Part shown: in pieces, positions 17,634 through 25,898 of the stretch
Numbering within the stretch: the stretch's first letter is position 1
Layout of the letters: every line of letters starts with the position of its first letter
Source of the DNA: Dietzia alimentaria 72
GTDB lineage: Bacteria; Actinomycetota; Actinomycetes; Mycobacteriales; Mycobacteriaceae
DNA: 64,000 nt
Assembly (NCBI RefSeq): GCF_000226215.1
Contig: NZ_AGFF01000025.1
Coordinates: 62,374-126,373, forward strand
Direction: 5' to 3'
Program-made: the position numbers and the translations under genes
Notes under the pieces: generated by a model
What the model was told of the DNA's origin: nothing
The model's input: only the letters and a program-made list of their open reading frames with translations
The model's database searches: none

Positions 17634-19088
17634 ATGAGCACCACTGCGCGTCCAGGGCATCAGGGGCCGTTGCTCGGCACCCGCTACGCCACCGAACTGC
17701 CAGAGCTGGTGCTGTCGTGGAAGGCAGCGGAGGTCACCGAGCCGCGACTGCTCGCGCTCAACGAGGACCTCGCCGCTGAACTCGGGCTGGACCCGGACTA
17801 CCTGCGCGGAGAGGAGGGCGTGCGGCTACTGACCGGCAACCACGTCCCTGACGGCGCCGAGCCGGTCGCGCAGGCCTACGCCGGCCACCAGTTCGGCGGG
17901 TATTCGCCGAGGTTGGGGGACGGGCGGGCCCTGCTGATGGGTGAACTGGCCGACGGCCGCGACCTGCACCTCAAGGGCTCGGGGCGCACCCCGTTCGCCC
18001 GCGGGGGCGACGGACTGGCCGCGGTGGGGCCGATGTTGCGCGAGTACGTGATCAGCGAGGCGATGCACGCGCTCGGCGTGCCCACCACTCGGTCGCTGGC
18101 GGTCACCGCGACCGGCAATACCGTGCATCGCGAGCAGCCGCTGCCCGGCGCTGTGCTCGCCCGCGTGGCCGCGAGTCACCTGAGGGTGGGGACGTTCCAG
18201 TTGGCACGATCCGCCGACGACGACGAGCTCCTGCGCCGGCTGGCCGACCACGCGATCGCCCGGCATTACCCGGACGCGCGGGACTCGCAGAACCCCTACC
18301 TGGAGCTGTTCGCCTCCGTTCTCCGCGCCCAGGCGGCGTTGGTGGCGGACTGGATGCTCATCGGGTTCATCCACGGCGTCATGAACACGGATAACACCAC
18401 GATCTCCGGCGAGACGATCGACTACGGGCCGTGTGCGTTCATGGAGGATTTCGATCCGGCCACCGTGTTCAGCTCCATCGACACCGGTGGCCGTTACGCC
18501 TACGCAAACCAGCCACCGATCCTGCAGTGGAACCTCGCCCGCTTCGCCGAGACGCTCATCCCGCTTGTTGACGCCGACCAGGACGAGTCGGTCCGACTTC
18601 TCACCGATCTGCTGGGCACCTTTCCCGCCGAATACCAGCGCGCCTGGACCGCCGGGATGCGCGACAAGCTCGGACTGGGCGCCGAGGTGTCGGATGAGAC
18701 CGCGACAGAGCTGATCGACGAGGTCTCGCGACTGCTCAGCGCCTCGCGAGCTGACTTCACCAGCTTCTTCCGCGCGCTCGGTAAGGCCGCTGCCGGCGAC
18801 CCCGCCCCGGTACGCGACCTGGTGGGCAACCTCGCCGATGACTGGCTAGCGCGTTGGCGAGCCCTCGGCCCGGACCGGGAGTTGATGGGCCGCGTCAATC
18901 CCGTCTACATCCCGCGCAATTTCCTGGTGGAAGAGGCGCTGGACGCGGCCACGGCAGGGGACCTGGGCCCGTTCGCCGAACTCCTCGTCGTCGTCACCGA
19001 CCCCTACACCGAGCGGCCGGGCTACGAGCGCTACGCACGTCCCGCGCCGCCCGAAGCCGCGCCGCACGTCACCTACTGCGGCACGTAG
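17634..19088 (+). CDS. selO: SelO protein AMPylase (YdiU family)
   Basis: This 484-residue protein matches the SelO pseudokinase fold. Diagnostic stretches are [38 protein letters not shown] and G-V-M-N-T-D-N-T. Family knowledge: SelO transfers AMP from ATP to protein hydroxyls and influences redox-stress responses. The C-terminus ends Y-C-G-T with Cys482 third from the end, the position of selenocysteine in eukaryotic SelO. ATG 17634 gives the family start. The gene is divergent from the DUF2156 gene. Confidence 0.95.
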   Translation: MSTTARPGHQGPLLGTRYATELPELVLSWKAAEVTEPRLLALNEDLAAELGLDPDYLRGEEGVRLLTGNHVPDGAEPVAQAYAGHQFGGYSPRLGDGRALLMGELADGRDLHLKGSGRTPFARGGDGLAAVGPMLREYVISEAMHALGVPTTRSLAVTATGNTVHREQPLPGAVLARVAASHLRVGTFQLARSADDDELLRRLADHAIARHYPDARDSQNPYLELFASVLRAQAALVADWMLIGFIHGVMNTDNTTISGETIDYGPCAFMEDFDPATVFSSIDTGGRYAYANQPPILQWNLARFAETLIPLVDADQDESVRLLTDLLGTFPAEYQRAWTAGMRDKLGLGAEVSDETATELIDEVSRLLSASRADFTSFFRALGKAAAGDPAPVRDLVGNLADDWLARWRALGPDRELMGRVNPVYIPRNFLVEEALDAATAGDLGPFAELLVVVTDPYTERPGYERYARPAPPEAAPHVTYCGT

Positions 19089-19127
19089 CAGTGGGCGCGG
19101 TGGGGCGGGCGGTGCTCAGGCCGGGGG

Positions 19128-19937
19128 TCAGGTGCGCAGTACGTTGAGGAGTGCGACCAACAGGACCGCGAGAGTTCCGATCGCCGCCGTCCAGGCCAGA
19201 GCGGGCGACGCGAACGCGCCCTCGGTCCGCCCGACCGCGATCCACGCCAGGCCCCACGAGGTGGCCACCGCCGGGGCGACACGCCCACGACTGAGCAGCG
19301 CCGTGGCGATGCCGACGACCATCGCCGCGATGACGCCGACGATCCCGGCCGCGATGGTGCTGACCACCTCGACGCCGCTCGCGACCAGCCAGGCGTACGC
19401 GTTGGCCAGCGTCGCGACCGTCACCCATCCCAGGTAGAGCCCGAACGTGCCGTCGACCACCGTCAGTTCGATCACGCCACCGGCCCGTGGGGCGCCCAGG
19501 ACGAACATCGCCCTGATCAGGACGGCGAGCAGCACCACGATCACTGAGACCGACACGGCCACCGCGTCCAGTTGGATGGCCCAGATCCATGCCGCGTTGA
19601 GCAGCACCGACGCGAGCGCCCAGGGGCGCAGCGTCCGCTGACGGGACGAGCCTCGTGCAGTGGGCGTGAGTTGCCACAACGCATATGCGAGCAGGCCCAG
19701 GTAGATGACGCTCCAGATGCTGAACGCAGCCCCGGCCGGCGCCACCGGGGTGGCGTCCGCGGACAGCGCCCCTCCTGCGGCCTCCGCGATGGGTGTTCCG
19801 CCGAGGGCGCCACTGCCGACGAACGCACCGATGATCGCGGCGGTCACGCCGAGAAGGGTCAGGACCGGCATCGCCCAGCCCGCAGGCTCTACGGCATGCG
19901 CGGCCGCCGGGGTCTGTTGCTGAAGTGTCCGGCTCAT
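19128..19937 (-). CDS. TspO/MBR-like membrane protein
   Basis: This protein of about 269 residues has roughly eight hydrophobic segments. A-A-F-S-I-W-S-V-I-Y-L-G-L-L-A-Y-A and L-N-A-A-W-I-W-A-I-Q-L-D resemble the conserved Trp-rich segments of TspO/MBR proteins. It is longer than the classical five-helix TspO (about 160 residues), so it is a distant member. TspO proteins bind porphyrins and other hydrophobic ligands; the ligand here is unknown. ATG 19937 follows only a weak CGGCGGG site. A longer open frame upstream has no membrane character. Confidence 0.75.
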   Translation of the reverse strand: MSRTLQQQTPAAAHAVEPAGWAMPVLTLLGVTAAIIGAFVGSGALGGTPIAEAAGGALSADATPVAPAGAAFSIWSVIYLGLLAYALWQLTPTARGSSRQRTLRPWALASVLLNAAWIWAIQLDAVAVSVSVIVVLLAVLIRAMFVLGAPRAGGVIELTVVDGTFGLYLGWVTVATLANAYAWLVASGVEVVSTIAAGIVGVIAAMVVGIATALLSRGRVAPAVATSWGLAWIAVGRTEGAFASPALAWTAAIGTLAVLLVALLNVLRT

Positions 19938-20026
19938 CCCGCCGACCGTACTGCGGTTCGCCGCGAGCGCAACCACTCCGGATGAGAGGTGACCACCTCG
20001 ACACCCGGTCGATCTATCGGCCCGGG

Positions 20027-21052
20027 TCAAGTCTTCACCCTTCCGTCCTTGCGTCCGTTTCTGAGCTCGCTCGCTGTCATCCCCCACCAGCGGCGCGCGT
20101 AATGACTGAATGTGGTGTGGTCGCCCAGAGCCAGAGCGGAGGCGATTTGATAGAGCGGGACCTCGGTTGTGGTGAGCAAGCGGGTAGCGATCTCGCGGCG
20201 GACGTCATCCCGGATCGCGACGAAGCTCGTGCCTTCCTTGAAAAGCGCACGCTGGAGGGTCCGCGGCGACACCGCAAGTAGTCCGGCCACCTCCGCCAGC
20301 GATGATGTCCCGGTGGCCATCGACTGGTGTACCACTGCCCGCGTCTGGTCTGCGACGCTGAGACGCTCGGCAGGAACGTGCTGGTCTAGGTAACGCAGCG
20401 CGAGTTGCTGCACTGCGTGGTCGCCGCCTGGGATGGAGCGGCCCAGCAATGCTGCCGGTACGCGCAGGGCCGCGGCGGAGGTCATGGGCGTGACAGGCGC
20501 CCCGAAGAGACGTTCGTAGGTTTCGGGGTGGGTGCTCAGAGGATTGGGCAGTTCGACCGAGATGAGTCCGTAGTTGGCTTCCAGCACGCTCTGCATGGCG
20601 CGGTGCAGGAAGAGGAGGACCAAATCGACGGATTGCGGCGGTATCACCTGTTCCGGATCGCGGTAGCCGAAGCGGACGGCCAACACGTCGTCGTCATACC
20701 TCGGGTCCTCCGTCACGGTGATCTCTATCGAGCGGGAGTGGAAGAACAGGTAGCGGGAGGTCATTTCCAGCGCCTGGGTGGTGGTGCGCGCGTTACGGAC
20801 GGCGACGGCGACCGGGCCGAGCATGTCCAGGTCCTGGTGGCAGGCGACGCGCAGGCCGAAGTCGGGGCACCGCAGTTCGACGGCGGCGGTCTCGAGGAGC
20901 AGGGCTATGGACAGGTCCTCGACCAGCTTCTCGTCGGTGTCGAGGGCGCCGGGCGGGAGACCGGCACGGCGGGCGAGGTCGTGGGGGTCGCCGCCCAACT
21001 CGGTCACCACGTGTCGCACCCCGCGCAGGCCCGATGATCGGATAAACGCCAT
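20027..21052 (-). CDS. VirS-like AraC-family regulator
   Basis: This 341-residue protein has an N-terminal ligand domain of the arabinose-binding-like type (C-P-D-F-G-L-R-V-A, L-G-P-V-A-V-A-V-R-N-A). The C-terminal double helix-turn-helix contains V-S-P-R-T-L-Q-R-A-L and A-L-G-D-H-T-T-F-S-H-Y-A-R-R-W-W-G. Length, domain order and divergence from a MymA-like monooxygenase match M. tuberculosis VirS (Rv3082c), which activates the mymA operon under acid stress. Activation of the adjacent pair is inferred. A TGGCGCA direct repeat lies between the two genes. Confidence 0.88.
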   Translation of the reverse strand: MAFIRSSGLRGVRHVVTELGGDPHDLARRAGLPPGALDTDEKLVEDLSIALLLETAAVELRCPDFGLRVACHQDLDMLGPVAVAVRNARTTTQALEMTSRYLFFHSRSIEITVTEDPRYDDDVLAVRFGYRDPEQVIPPQSVDLVLLFLHRAMQSVLEANYGLISVELPNPLSTHPETYERLFGAPVTPMTSAAALRVPAALLGRSIPGGDHAVQQLALRYLDQHVPAERLSVADQTRAVVHQSMATGTSSLAEVAGLLAVSPRTLQRALFKEGTSFVAIRDDVRREIATRLLTTTEVPLYQIASALALGDHTTFSHYARRWWGMTASELRNGRKDGRVKT

Positions 21053-21072
21053 GCGCGGGACACTCCGTTATA

Positions 21073-21100
21073 TGGCGCAAAATCTCAACTTGTTGGCGCA
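21073..21100. promoter_or_regulatory. Direct repeats, candidate VirS-like binding site
   Basis: TGGCGCA occurs at 21073-21079 and again at 21094-21100, 21 bp apart start to start, or two helical turns. It lies within the 91-bp divergent region between the AraC-family gene and the monooxygenase gene. Direct repeats on the same DNA face are the usual AraC-family target. Confidence 0.6.
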
Positions 21101-21143
21101 TTAGACAAACCTCGATCGGCGCCGGCGGACTACGGTTCCGGTC

Positions 21144-22706
21144 ATGACTACTTCCACCGATCGCGCAAAGTGGCCCGGTGAAACCCCTGAAACACCGCTG
21201 GACCTGCTGATCGTCGGGGCTGGACTGTCGGGTATCGACCTGGCTCACCATGTCGCATGCGAATTGCCCGCATGGGAATGGGAGATCCACGATGCGCACG
21301 ATGATCTGGGCGGCACGTGGCACACGTTCCGCTACCCGGGCATCCGTTCCGACTCGGACATGGCCACCTTCGGTTTCCCGTTCCGCCCCTGGCCCCATGG
21401 CTCGACACTCGGTGGTGGGGCAGACATCAAGGAGTACCTTCGCGACACCGCTCGCGACTGCGGCGCGCTCGAGCGGCTACATCTGAACTCGTGGGTCTCG
21501 GACGCGGACTGGATCAGTGCGCTACAGATGTATCGCATCACGTGTCACCTGGGCGGCGGAGGCCGCGTCGAACCGGCCGAGCGCATCGTCTGGGCCCGCC
21601 GCGTCCACTACGGATCCGGGTACTACCAGCATGACGAGGGGCACCGGCCCGAATTCCCGGGCGAGGCCGACTTCCGCGGCGAGATCATTCACCCACAACA
21701 GTGGCCCGAGGGCATGGACTACGTGGGTCGAAAATTCGTGGTGATCGGCTCGGGTGCGACAGCCGTGACCATGCTGCCGGCGCTGGAGAAGCGGGGTGCG
21801 CAGGTCACTATGCTGCAACGGACACCCAGCTACATCGGCCCCCTGCCGGAGAAGGACATCATCAGCGCGGTGTGGAAGAAACTTCTGCCCGGGCCTCTCG
21901 CGTACCGCATGGCGCGGTTCAATCACGGTGCGAGGGACATGATGCAGTTCGTGATCGCTCAACGCGCGCCGTGGTTGTTCAAGCTGAGACTGCGCGCGAT
22001 GCAGCGTCGCTTCATCTCAGCGGAGATGATCGATCAGCACTTCACACCCGACTACCGGCCCTGGGATCAGCGCGTCTGCAAGGCACCTGACGGGGACATC
22101 TTCCGCTCCCTGCAGCGCGGCGCGAGGGTCGTCACGGGCTACATCGACGAGTTCACGGAGACCGGAATCCGTCTCACGAATGGAGAGGAGATCCCGGCCG
22201 ATGTCGTTGTCACTGCTACCGGTCTGAAATTGCAGGCGTTCGGTGGTGGAACACTCAGCATCGATGGGCACAAGCTCCACGTCCCGGCCCAGACCACCTA
22301 CCGCGGAATGATGCTCGCCGGCCTGCCCAACTTCAGCTTCACGGTGGGCTACATCAACTCCTCCTGGACGCTGAGGGCAGACATGGTGTCGAGATACATG
22401 GTCAAGCTCTGGAAGAGCGGCGAGCGTGTGTACGCACCGCGGGTGACCGGTGAGCCCGCCGACCGGCTCCTACTGGACTTCGACGCCGGCTACATCCAGC
22501 GCGACGGTCACCTGTTCCCTAAACAGGGCGACGCTCGCCCGTGGCGATACGTGCAGAATTATCTCGTGGAGATCCCGGAGCTGGCATTCGGTGACCAACG
22601 CAGGGGCATGGCGTTCGGGGACGAGGCGGCGTTGTCTGGAGTCCTACTCACCGCCGAAGTAGCTGGTGGGAAGAACAACACACTCGACGACGACAAGGTG
22701 GCCTGA
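21144..22706 (+). CDS. MymA/EthA-type flavin-containing Baeyer-Villiger monooxygenase
   Basis: This 520-residue protein has the first Rossmann loop G-A-G-L-S-G near residue 27 and the EthA-type D-D-L-G-G-T-W with F-R-Y-P-G-I-R-S-D-S-D-M. The Baeyer-Villiger fingerprint F-x-G-x-x-x-H-x-x-x-W runs from Phe177 to Trp188, and a second Rossmann loop is G-S-G-A-T-A. It would oxidise a ketone or thio compound with NADPH and O2. The position beside a VirS-like gene and an SDR favours the MymA role in lipid or envelope modification. The EthA label would rest only on motif similarity. Confidence 0.92.
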   Translation: MTTSTDRAKWPGETPETPLDLLIVGAGLSGIDLAHHVACELPAWEWEIHDAHDDLGGTWHTFRYPGIRSDSDMATFGFPFRPWPHGSTLGGGADIKEYLRDTARDCGALERLHLNSWVSDADWISALQMYRITCHLGGGGRVEPAERIVWARRVHYGSGYYQHDEGHRPEFPGEADFRGEIIHPQQWPEGMDYVGRKFVVIGSGATAVTMLPALEKRGAQVTMLQRTPSYIGPLPEKDIISAVWKKLLPGPLAYRMARFNHGARDMMQFVIAQRAPWLFKLRLRAMQRRFISAEMIDQHFTPDYRPWDQRVCKAPDGDIFRSLQRGARVVTGYIDEFTETGIRLTNGEEIPADVVVTATGLKLQAFGGGTLSIDGHKLHVPAQTTYRGMMLAGLPNFSFTVGYINSSWTLRADMVSRYMVKLWKSGERVYAPRVTGEPADRLLLDFDAGYIQRDGHLFPKQGDARPWRYVQNYLVEIPELAFGDQRRGMAFGDEAALSGVLLTAEVAGGKNNTLDDDKVA

Positions 22707-22709
22707 CCC

Positions 22710-23549
22710 ATGGCTCGTTTTTCCTCCCGCACGCACGCGCACCGGTCCGGGGCGGCGCCCGCCGCAGCCGGTGCTCGTCGCGTCCTCATCACCGGGGCGG
22801 CGTCCGGGTTGGGGTTGGCGCTGGCGCGTGAGTTCCTGGCGCTGGGGGACGAGGTGGTCCTCACCGACGTTCATGCTGACGCCCCCACCGAGGTTCAGTC
22901 GTTGGCCGGGCAATGGACGTACCGGACGCTCGACGTGACCTCGGACGCGGATTGGACAATGGCCGCGGCAGAAATCGACCGGCTGGACGTACTGGTCAAC
23001 AACGCGGGCATCGCGGTGGGCGGGCCGATCGAGATCACCGCCATCGAGTCGTGGCAGCGGATCGTCGACATCAATCTGCTCGGTGTGGTGCGCGGCTGTC
23101 GAACCTTCGCGTCCCGGATTCCCCGCGGCGGGAGAATCGTCATCACCGCCTCGGCCGCCGGGCTGGTGCACGCACCGCAGATGAGCGCCTACAACGCCAC
23201 CAAGGCGGCGGCCGTCGCGCTGGGGGAGACCCTCGACGCCGAACTCCGGCCGCGCGGGGTGTCCACGTCGGTGATCTGCCCACAGTTCTTCAGATCAGGG
23301 CTGGCGGATTCGCTGTCCGGCGAGGACGCGCAGTCAGATGAGATGGCGCGCAAGCTGCTATCGCTGACGCGGCTGACATCGGAGACCATCGCCCATCGGT
23401 CGATGAAAGGTATCGAGACGCGCCGCCTGGTGATCACGCCCGACGCCTTTGCGACCTTCGCCTGGTACTCAAAGCGTTTCTCCCGAATTCCCTACCTCGC
23501 GGGCACCCGCACGATCGGACGCGTCACGGCCCGCGGAACTCAGCCCTGA
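22710..23549 (+). CDS. Short-chain dehydrogenase of a MymA-like operon
   Basis: This 279-residue SDR has T-G-A-A-S-G-L-G near residue 31 and N-N-A-G-I-A. The catalytic region has I-T-A-S-A-A-G followed by Y-N-A-T-K. It starts 3 nt after the monooxygenase stop, so it is an operon partner. In M. tuberculosis the mymA operon also carries an SDR (Rv3085, SadH). Substrate unknown. The 3' end overlaps the convergent dienelactone hydrolase gene by 10 bp. Confidence 0.92.
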   Translation: MARFSSRTHAHRSGAAPAAAGARRVLITGAASGLGLALAREFLALGDEVVLTDVHADAPTEVQSLAGQWTYRTLDVTSDADWTMAAAEIDRLDVLVNNAGIAVGGPIEITAIESWQRIVDINLLGVVRGCRTFASRIPRGGRIVITASAAGLVHAPQMSAYNATKAAAVALGETLDAELRPRGVSTSVICPQFFRSGLADSLSGEDAQSDEMARKLLSLTRLTSETIAHRSMKGIETRRLVITPDAFATFAWYSKRFSRIPYLAGTRTIGRVTARGTQP

Positions 23550-24283
23550 GCGTTGTCCCGGACTGTGCGGCCGAGTAGGCCCTCCAGTGTGTGGAACATC
23601 CGCTCGGCGCCTTCTTCCTGGTAGGACGCGGTATCTGACATAGAGAAGCCGTGCGGGGCGTCCGGGTAGGTCTCGTTCACCGCGGTCAGACCGGCAGCCT
23701 CGAGTGCCCGGCCCAACTCGTCGATCGCGTCGGCGTCGTTGGCGGGGTCGGCATCAGCGTGCCCGAAAGCGAACTCCGCCCGGCAGCGCGGTAGGAGCAG
23801 GTGGGGGCTGCGGTTGGTGTCATCGACCAGCGCGGCGCCATGGAATCCGGCTACCGCGCGCACCTGCTCGGGCCGCAGGGCGGCCGCGCGGATCGCCAGC
23901 CGGGCGCCCATGCAGTAACCGGTCACCCCGACCGACCCGCCGGTGGCGTGCTCGGCGAGGACGTCCAGCCACCGTGTGGTGTCGGGATCGGACTGGTCAG
24001 GGGTGTAGCCCTGCACCCGCGGCATGATCACCGGCCCGTAGGCCTTCCGGTTCTCCGGCACGGTCAGGTCCATGGTGGGGCGCAGTTCGCGGGCGGTGCC
24101 GAGCCGGTAGAAGACGTTCGGCGCCAGGACCGTGTAGCCCCAGCTCGCAATCCGGTCGGCCATCTCCTCGATCCGCGGACGCAATCCGATCGCATCCATG
24201 AAAAACAGGACCCCGGGTCCTTCTCCTGTGAGGTAGGCCTCGGCCACGCCGTCGTCGGTGGTGATGTCCAGTGTCGATCCCAT
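23540..24283 (-). CDS. Dienelactone hydrolase family protein
   Basis: This 247-residue alpha/beta hydrolase uses a cysteine nucleophile. G-Y-C-M-G-A-R holds the Cys, H-A-D-A-D-P-A-N the Asp region, and D-A-P-H-G-F the His, the dienelactone hydrolase triad. F-F-M-D-A-I-G-L-R near residue 30 is also typical. Family members open lactones, including in aromatic degradation. No aromatic pathway is adjacent, so the substrate stays open. Confidence 0.9.
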   Translation of the reverse strand: MGSTLDITTDDGVAEAYLTGEGPGVLFFMDAIGLRPRIEEMADRIASWGYTVLAPNVFYRLGTARELRPTMDLTVPENRKAYGPVIMPRVQGYTPDQSDPDTTRWLDVLAEHATGGSVGVTGYCMGARLAIRAAALRPEQVRAVAGFHGAALVDDTNRSPHLLLPRCRAEFAFGHADADPANDADAIDELGRALEAAGLTAVNETYPDAPHGFSMSDTASYQEEGAERMFHTLEGLLGRTVRDNAQG

Positions 24284-24418
24284 GACACGTGCCTACCCGG
24301 CGCCACCCGGCCAGGCAACCCCTCCTCCGGCGCCCGCCGCGGTGTCAGCCGCTGCTCGGTTCTGCCCGCAGCCGCGCGACCGGATGCGGGACGCGGCCGC
24401 AGCGGGCACGGTGGAGTC

Positions 24419-24883
24419 ATGAGCGAAACCACGAACATCACCGTCGAGCGCGTGATCGACCACTCGGCGGCCGAAATCTTCCAGTTCCTGTCCAATCCGG
24501 AGAATCACGCCCGCCTGGACGGCTCCGGCTTCGTCCGCGGCGACTTCAAGTCCGACCGGATCCAACAGGTCGGCGACGTGTTCGCCATGGACATGGAGGG
24601 CGAGCATATGGGCGGCGAGTACCGCACCGAGAACCACGTCACCGGCTTCGCGGCGGACAAGCTGCTCGCCTGGGAGACAGCCCCTTCCGGCACGCAGCCC
24701 CCCGGCTGGCAATGGGTCTGGGAACTCGAGCCGCAGGGTCCGGACTCCACGCTGGTCCGCCACACCTACGACTGGTCCAAGGTCACCGACAAGGAGATCC
24801 TCAAGAAGGTCTCGTTCCCGTTGGTGTCCGAGAAGGAGCTAGACGAATCGCTGTCGAACCTCGCGGCGGCCGTCGCCGGCTGA
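24419..24883 (+). CDS. SRPBCC (START/Bet v1 fold) protein
   Basis: This 154-residue protein has the SRPBCC layout. I-T-V-E-R-V-I-D-H-S-A-A-E-I-F-Q-F-L-S-N-P opens the domain, and a helix at the C-terminus (E-L-D-E-S-L-S-N-L-A-A-A-V) closes the cavity. These proteins bind hydrophobic ligands or act in polyketide and aromatic metabolism. ATG 24419 follows GGTGGAG. The role is unknown, and its neighbour downstream is convergent. Confidence 0.85.
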   Translation: MSETTNITVERVIDHSAAEIFQFLSNPENHARLDGSGFVRGDFKSDRIQQVGDVFAMDMEGEHMGGEYRTENHVTGFAADKLLAWETAPSGTQPPGWQWVWELEPQGPDSTLVRHTYDWSKVTDKEILKKVSFPLVSEKELDESLSNLAAAVAG

Positions 24884-24926
24884 CCCCGCCACCCGGCCGC
24901 GCCGTCACGCCGCCGCGGGTCCGGAG

Positions 24927-25136
24927 TCAGCGGACCTTCTTCAAGGCGGTCCCCTTGTGCACGGCCACGTGATCGGTCTTGTCACTGTCGATCTCGTACT
25001 GCGGGTCCTCGGGACTGCAATGTCGAGTGCGCCCCTTGAATTCGAAATTCTTGGTGTGAACGGCCCGGATCACTCCGCTGACCATCCCGGCCTCCGAGTT
25101 CCACTCAACGTGGTCACCCACTGCGAACTTGCTCAT
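24927..25136 (-). CDS. DUF2945 / hypervirulence-associated TUDOR-like protein
   Basis: This 69-residue protein begins M-S-K-F-A-V-G-D-H-V-E-W-N-S-E-A-G and continues with G-V-I-R and a final A-L-K-K-V-R. That is the pattern of the small DUF2945 family (Tudor-like beta barrel). The function of the family is unresolved. It is charged and soluble, without signal or membrane segment. Its 5' end faces the rpf-like gene across 262 bp. Confidence 0.85.
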   Translation of the reverse strand: MSKFAVGDHVEWNSEAGMVSGVIRAVHTKNFEFKGRTRHCSPEDPQYEIDSDKTDHVAVHKGTALKKVR

Positions 25137-25398
25137 GAGACCCAGTATCCACCTCTCGCGCGCTTGATGTGGGGGATGTCATAGCCGGGTAGCAGCCCGG
25201 TGCCCCGAGTCAGAGATTGCAGCCGTGACCTGCGGCGGAACTCGTCGTCGTCGTCACTTTCTGATCTTTTGGATCGCCCTCGCGACCGGTTCAGGGCGGA
25301 TCGACCCTTGCGCCCACCCGCCGGTGTGATCGTAATGTCGGCCGCTGACCGATGAACGACTGAAAGCACGACACGAGACCTACAGGAGGTCACGAGGG

Positions 25399-25740
25399 AT
25401 GCAGAAGAAGATCGTCCGAACCCTGACCGGCGCAATCCTGGCAGGAGGAATGGCTGCTGGCGGTGCCTCATTGGCGGTGCCCGCGGCGAACGCTGCCCCG
25501 GTGTCGGCGTGGGATCAGGTCGCCCAGTGTGAGTCCGGTGGGAACTGGAACATCAACACCGGCAACGGCTATTACGGTGGTCTGCAGTTCGCGGCCCAGA
25601 CGTGGAGCGGCTACGGCGGCGACCAGTACGCGCCCACCGCCGACCAGGCCACCAAGCAGCAGCAGATCGAGATCGGCGAGAAGGTACTCGCGGGCCAGGG
25701 CGCAGGCGCCTGGCCGAACTGCGGCGGCCCGCTGGGCTGA
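25399..25740 (+). CDS. Small resuscitation-promoting-factor-like transglycosylase
   Basis: This 113-residue secreted protein has a signal peptide with cleavage near A-N-A-A (residues 31-34). An Rpf domain follows: W-D-Q-V-A-Q-C-E-S-G-G-N-W-N-I-N with probable catalytic Glu45, G-Y-Y-G-G-L-Q-F, and paired Cys44 and Cys108 for a disulfide. Rpf proteins cleave peptidoglycan and help dormant cells resume growth. There is no LysM or DUF348 domain, so it is a minimal form like RpfC/RpfE. AGGAGGT lies about 11 nt before ATG. The Rpf family fits a mycolic-acid actinobacterium. Confidence 0.95.
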   Translation: MQKKIVRTLTGAILAGGMAAGGASLAVPAANAAPVSAWDQVAQCESGGNWNINTGNGYYGGLQFAAQTWSGYGGDQYAPTADQATKQQQIEIGEKVLAGQGAGAWPNCGGPLG

Positions 25741-25798
25741 CCGGTCCGGCGCCCGCGCGCGCCAGATAGCTGACGCGCGTTCCACGCGCATGGGTCCC

Positions 25799-25872
25799 GA
25801 AATCCGCTACTTCGACCTCGCAGTCGTTACTCCCTCTGGCGTAGCGATTTCCGAGGACGGGTAGCGGATTCC
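25799..25872. repeat. Inverted-repeat element with three related arms
   Basis: AATCCGCTAC at 25801-25810 is matched by GTAGCGGATT at 25861-25870, and a third related copy GTAGCGATTTCC stands at 25841-25852. The first arm can pair with either of the other two, giving mutually exclusive hairpins with 30- or 50-nt loops. It sits between the rpf-like and MFS genes, so it could be a terminator, an attenuator or a multi-site operator. Confidence 0.5.
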
Positions 25873-25898
25873 GTGTTTAGGGGAGGTTTATTCAGAAT

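Noticed and set aside
25137-25398. Possible c-di-AMP (ydaO) riboswitch before the rpf-like gene
   Set aside because: Such switches precede many actinobacterial rpf genes, but the conserved aptamer blocks were not found here.
25133-25471. 112-codon minus-strand frame upstream of DUF2945
   Set aside because: It overlaps the rpf-like gene's 5' end and signal peptide region, has no ribosome site, and is Arg/Ser-rich.
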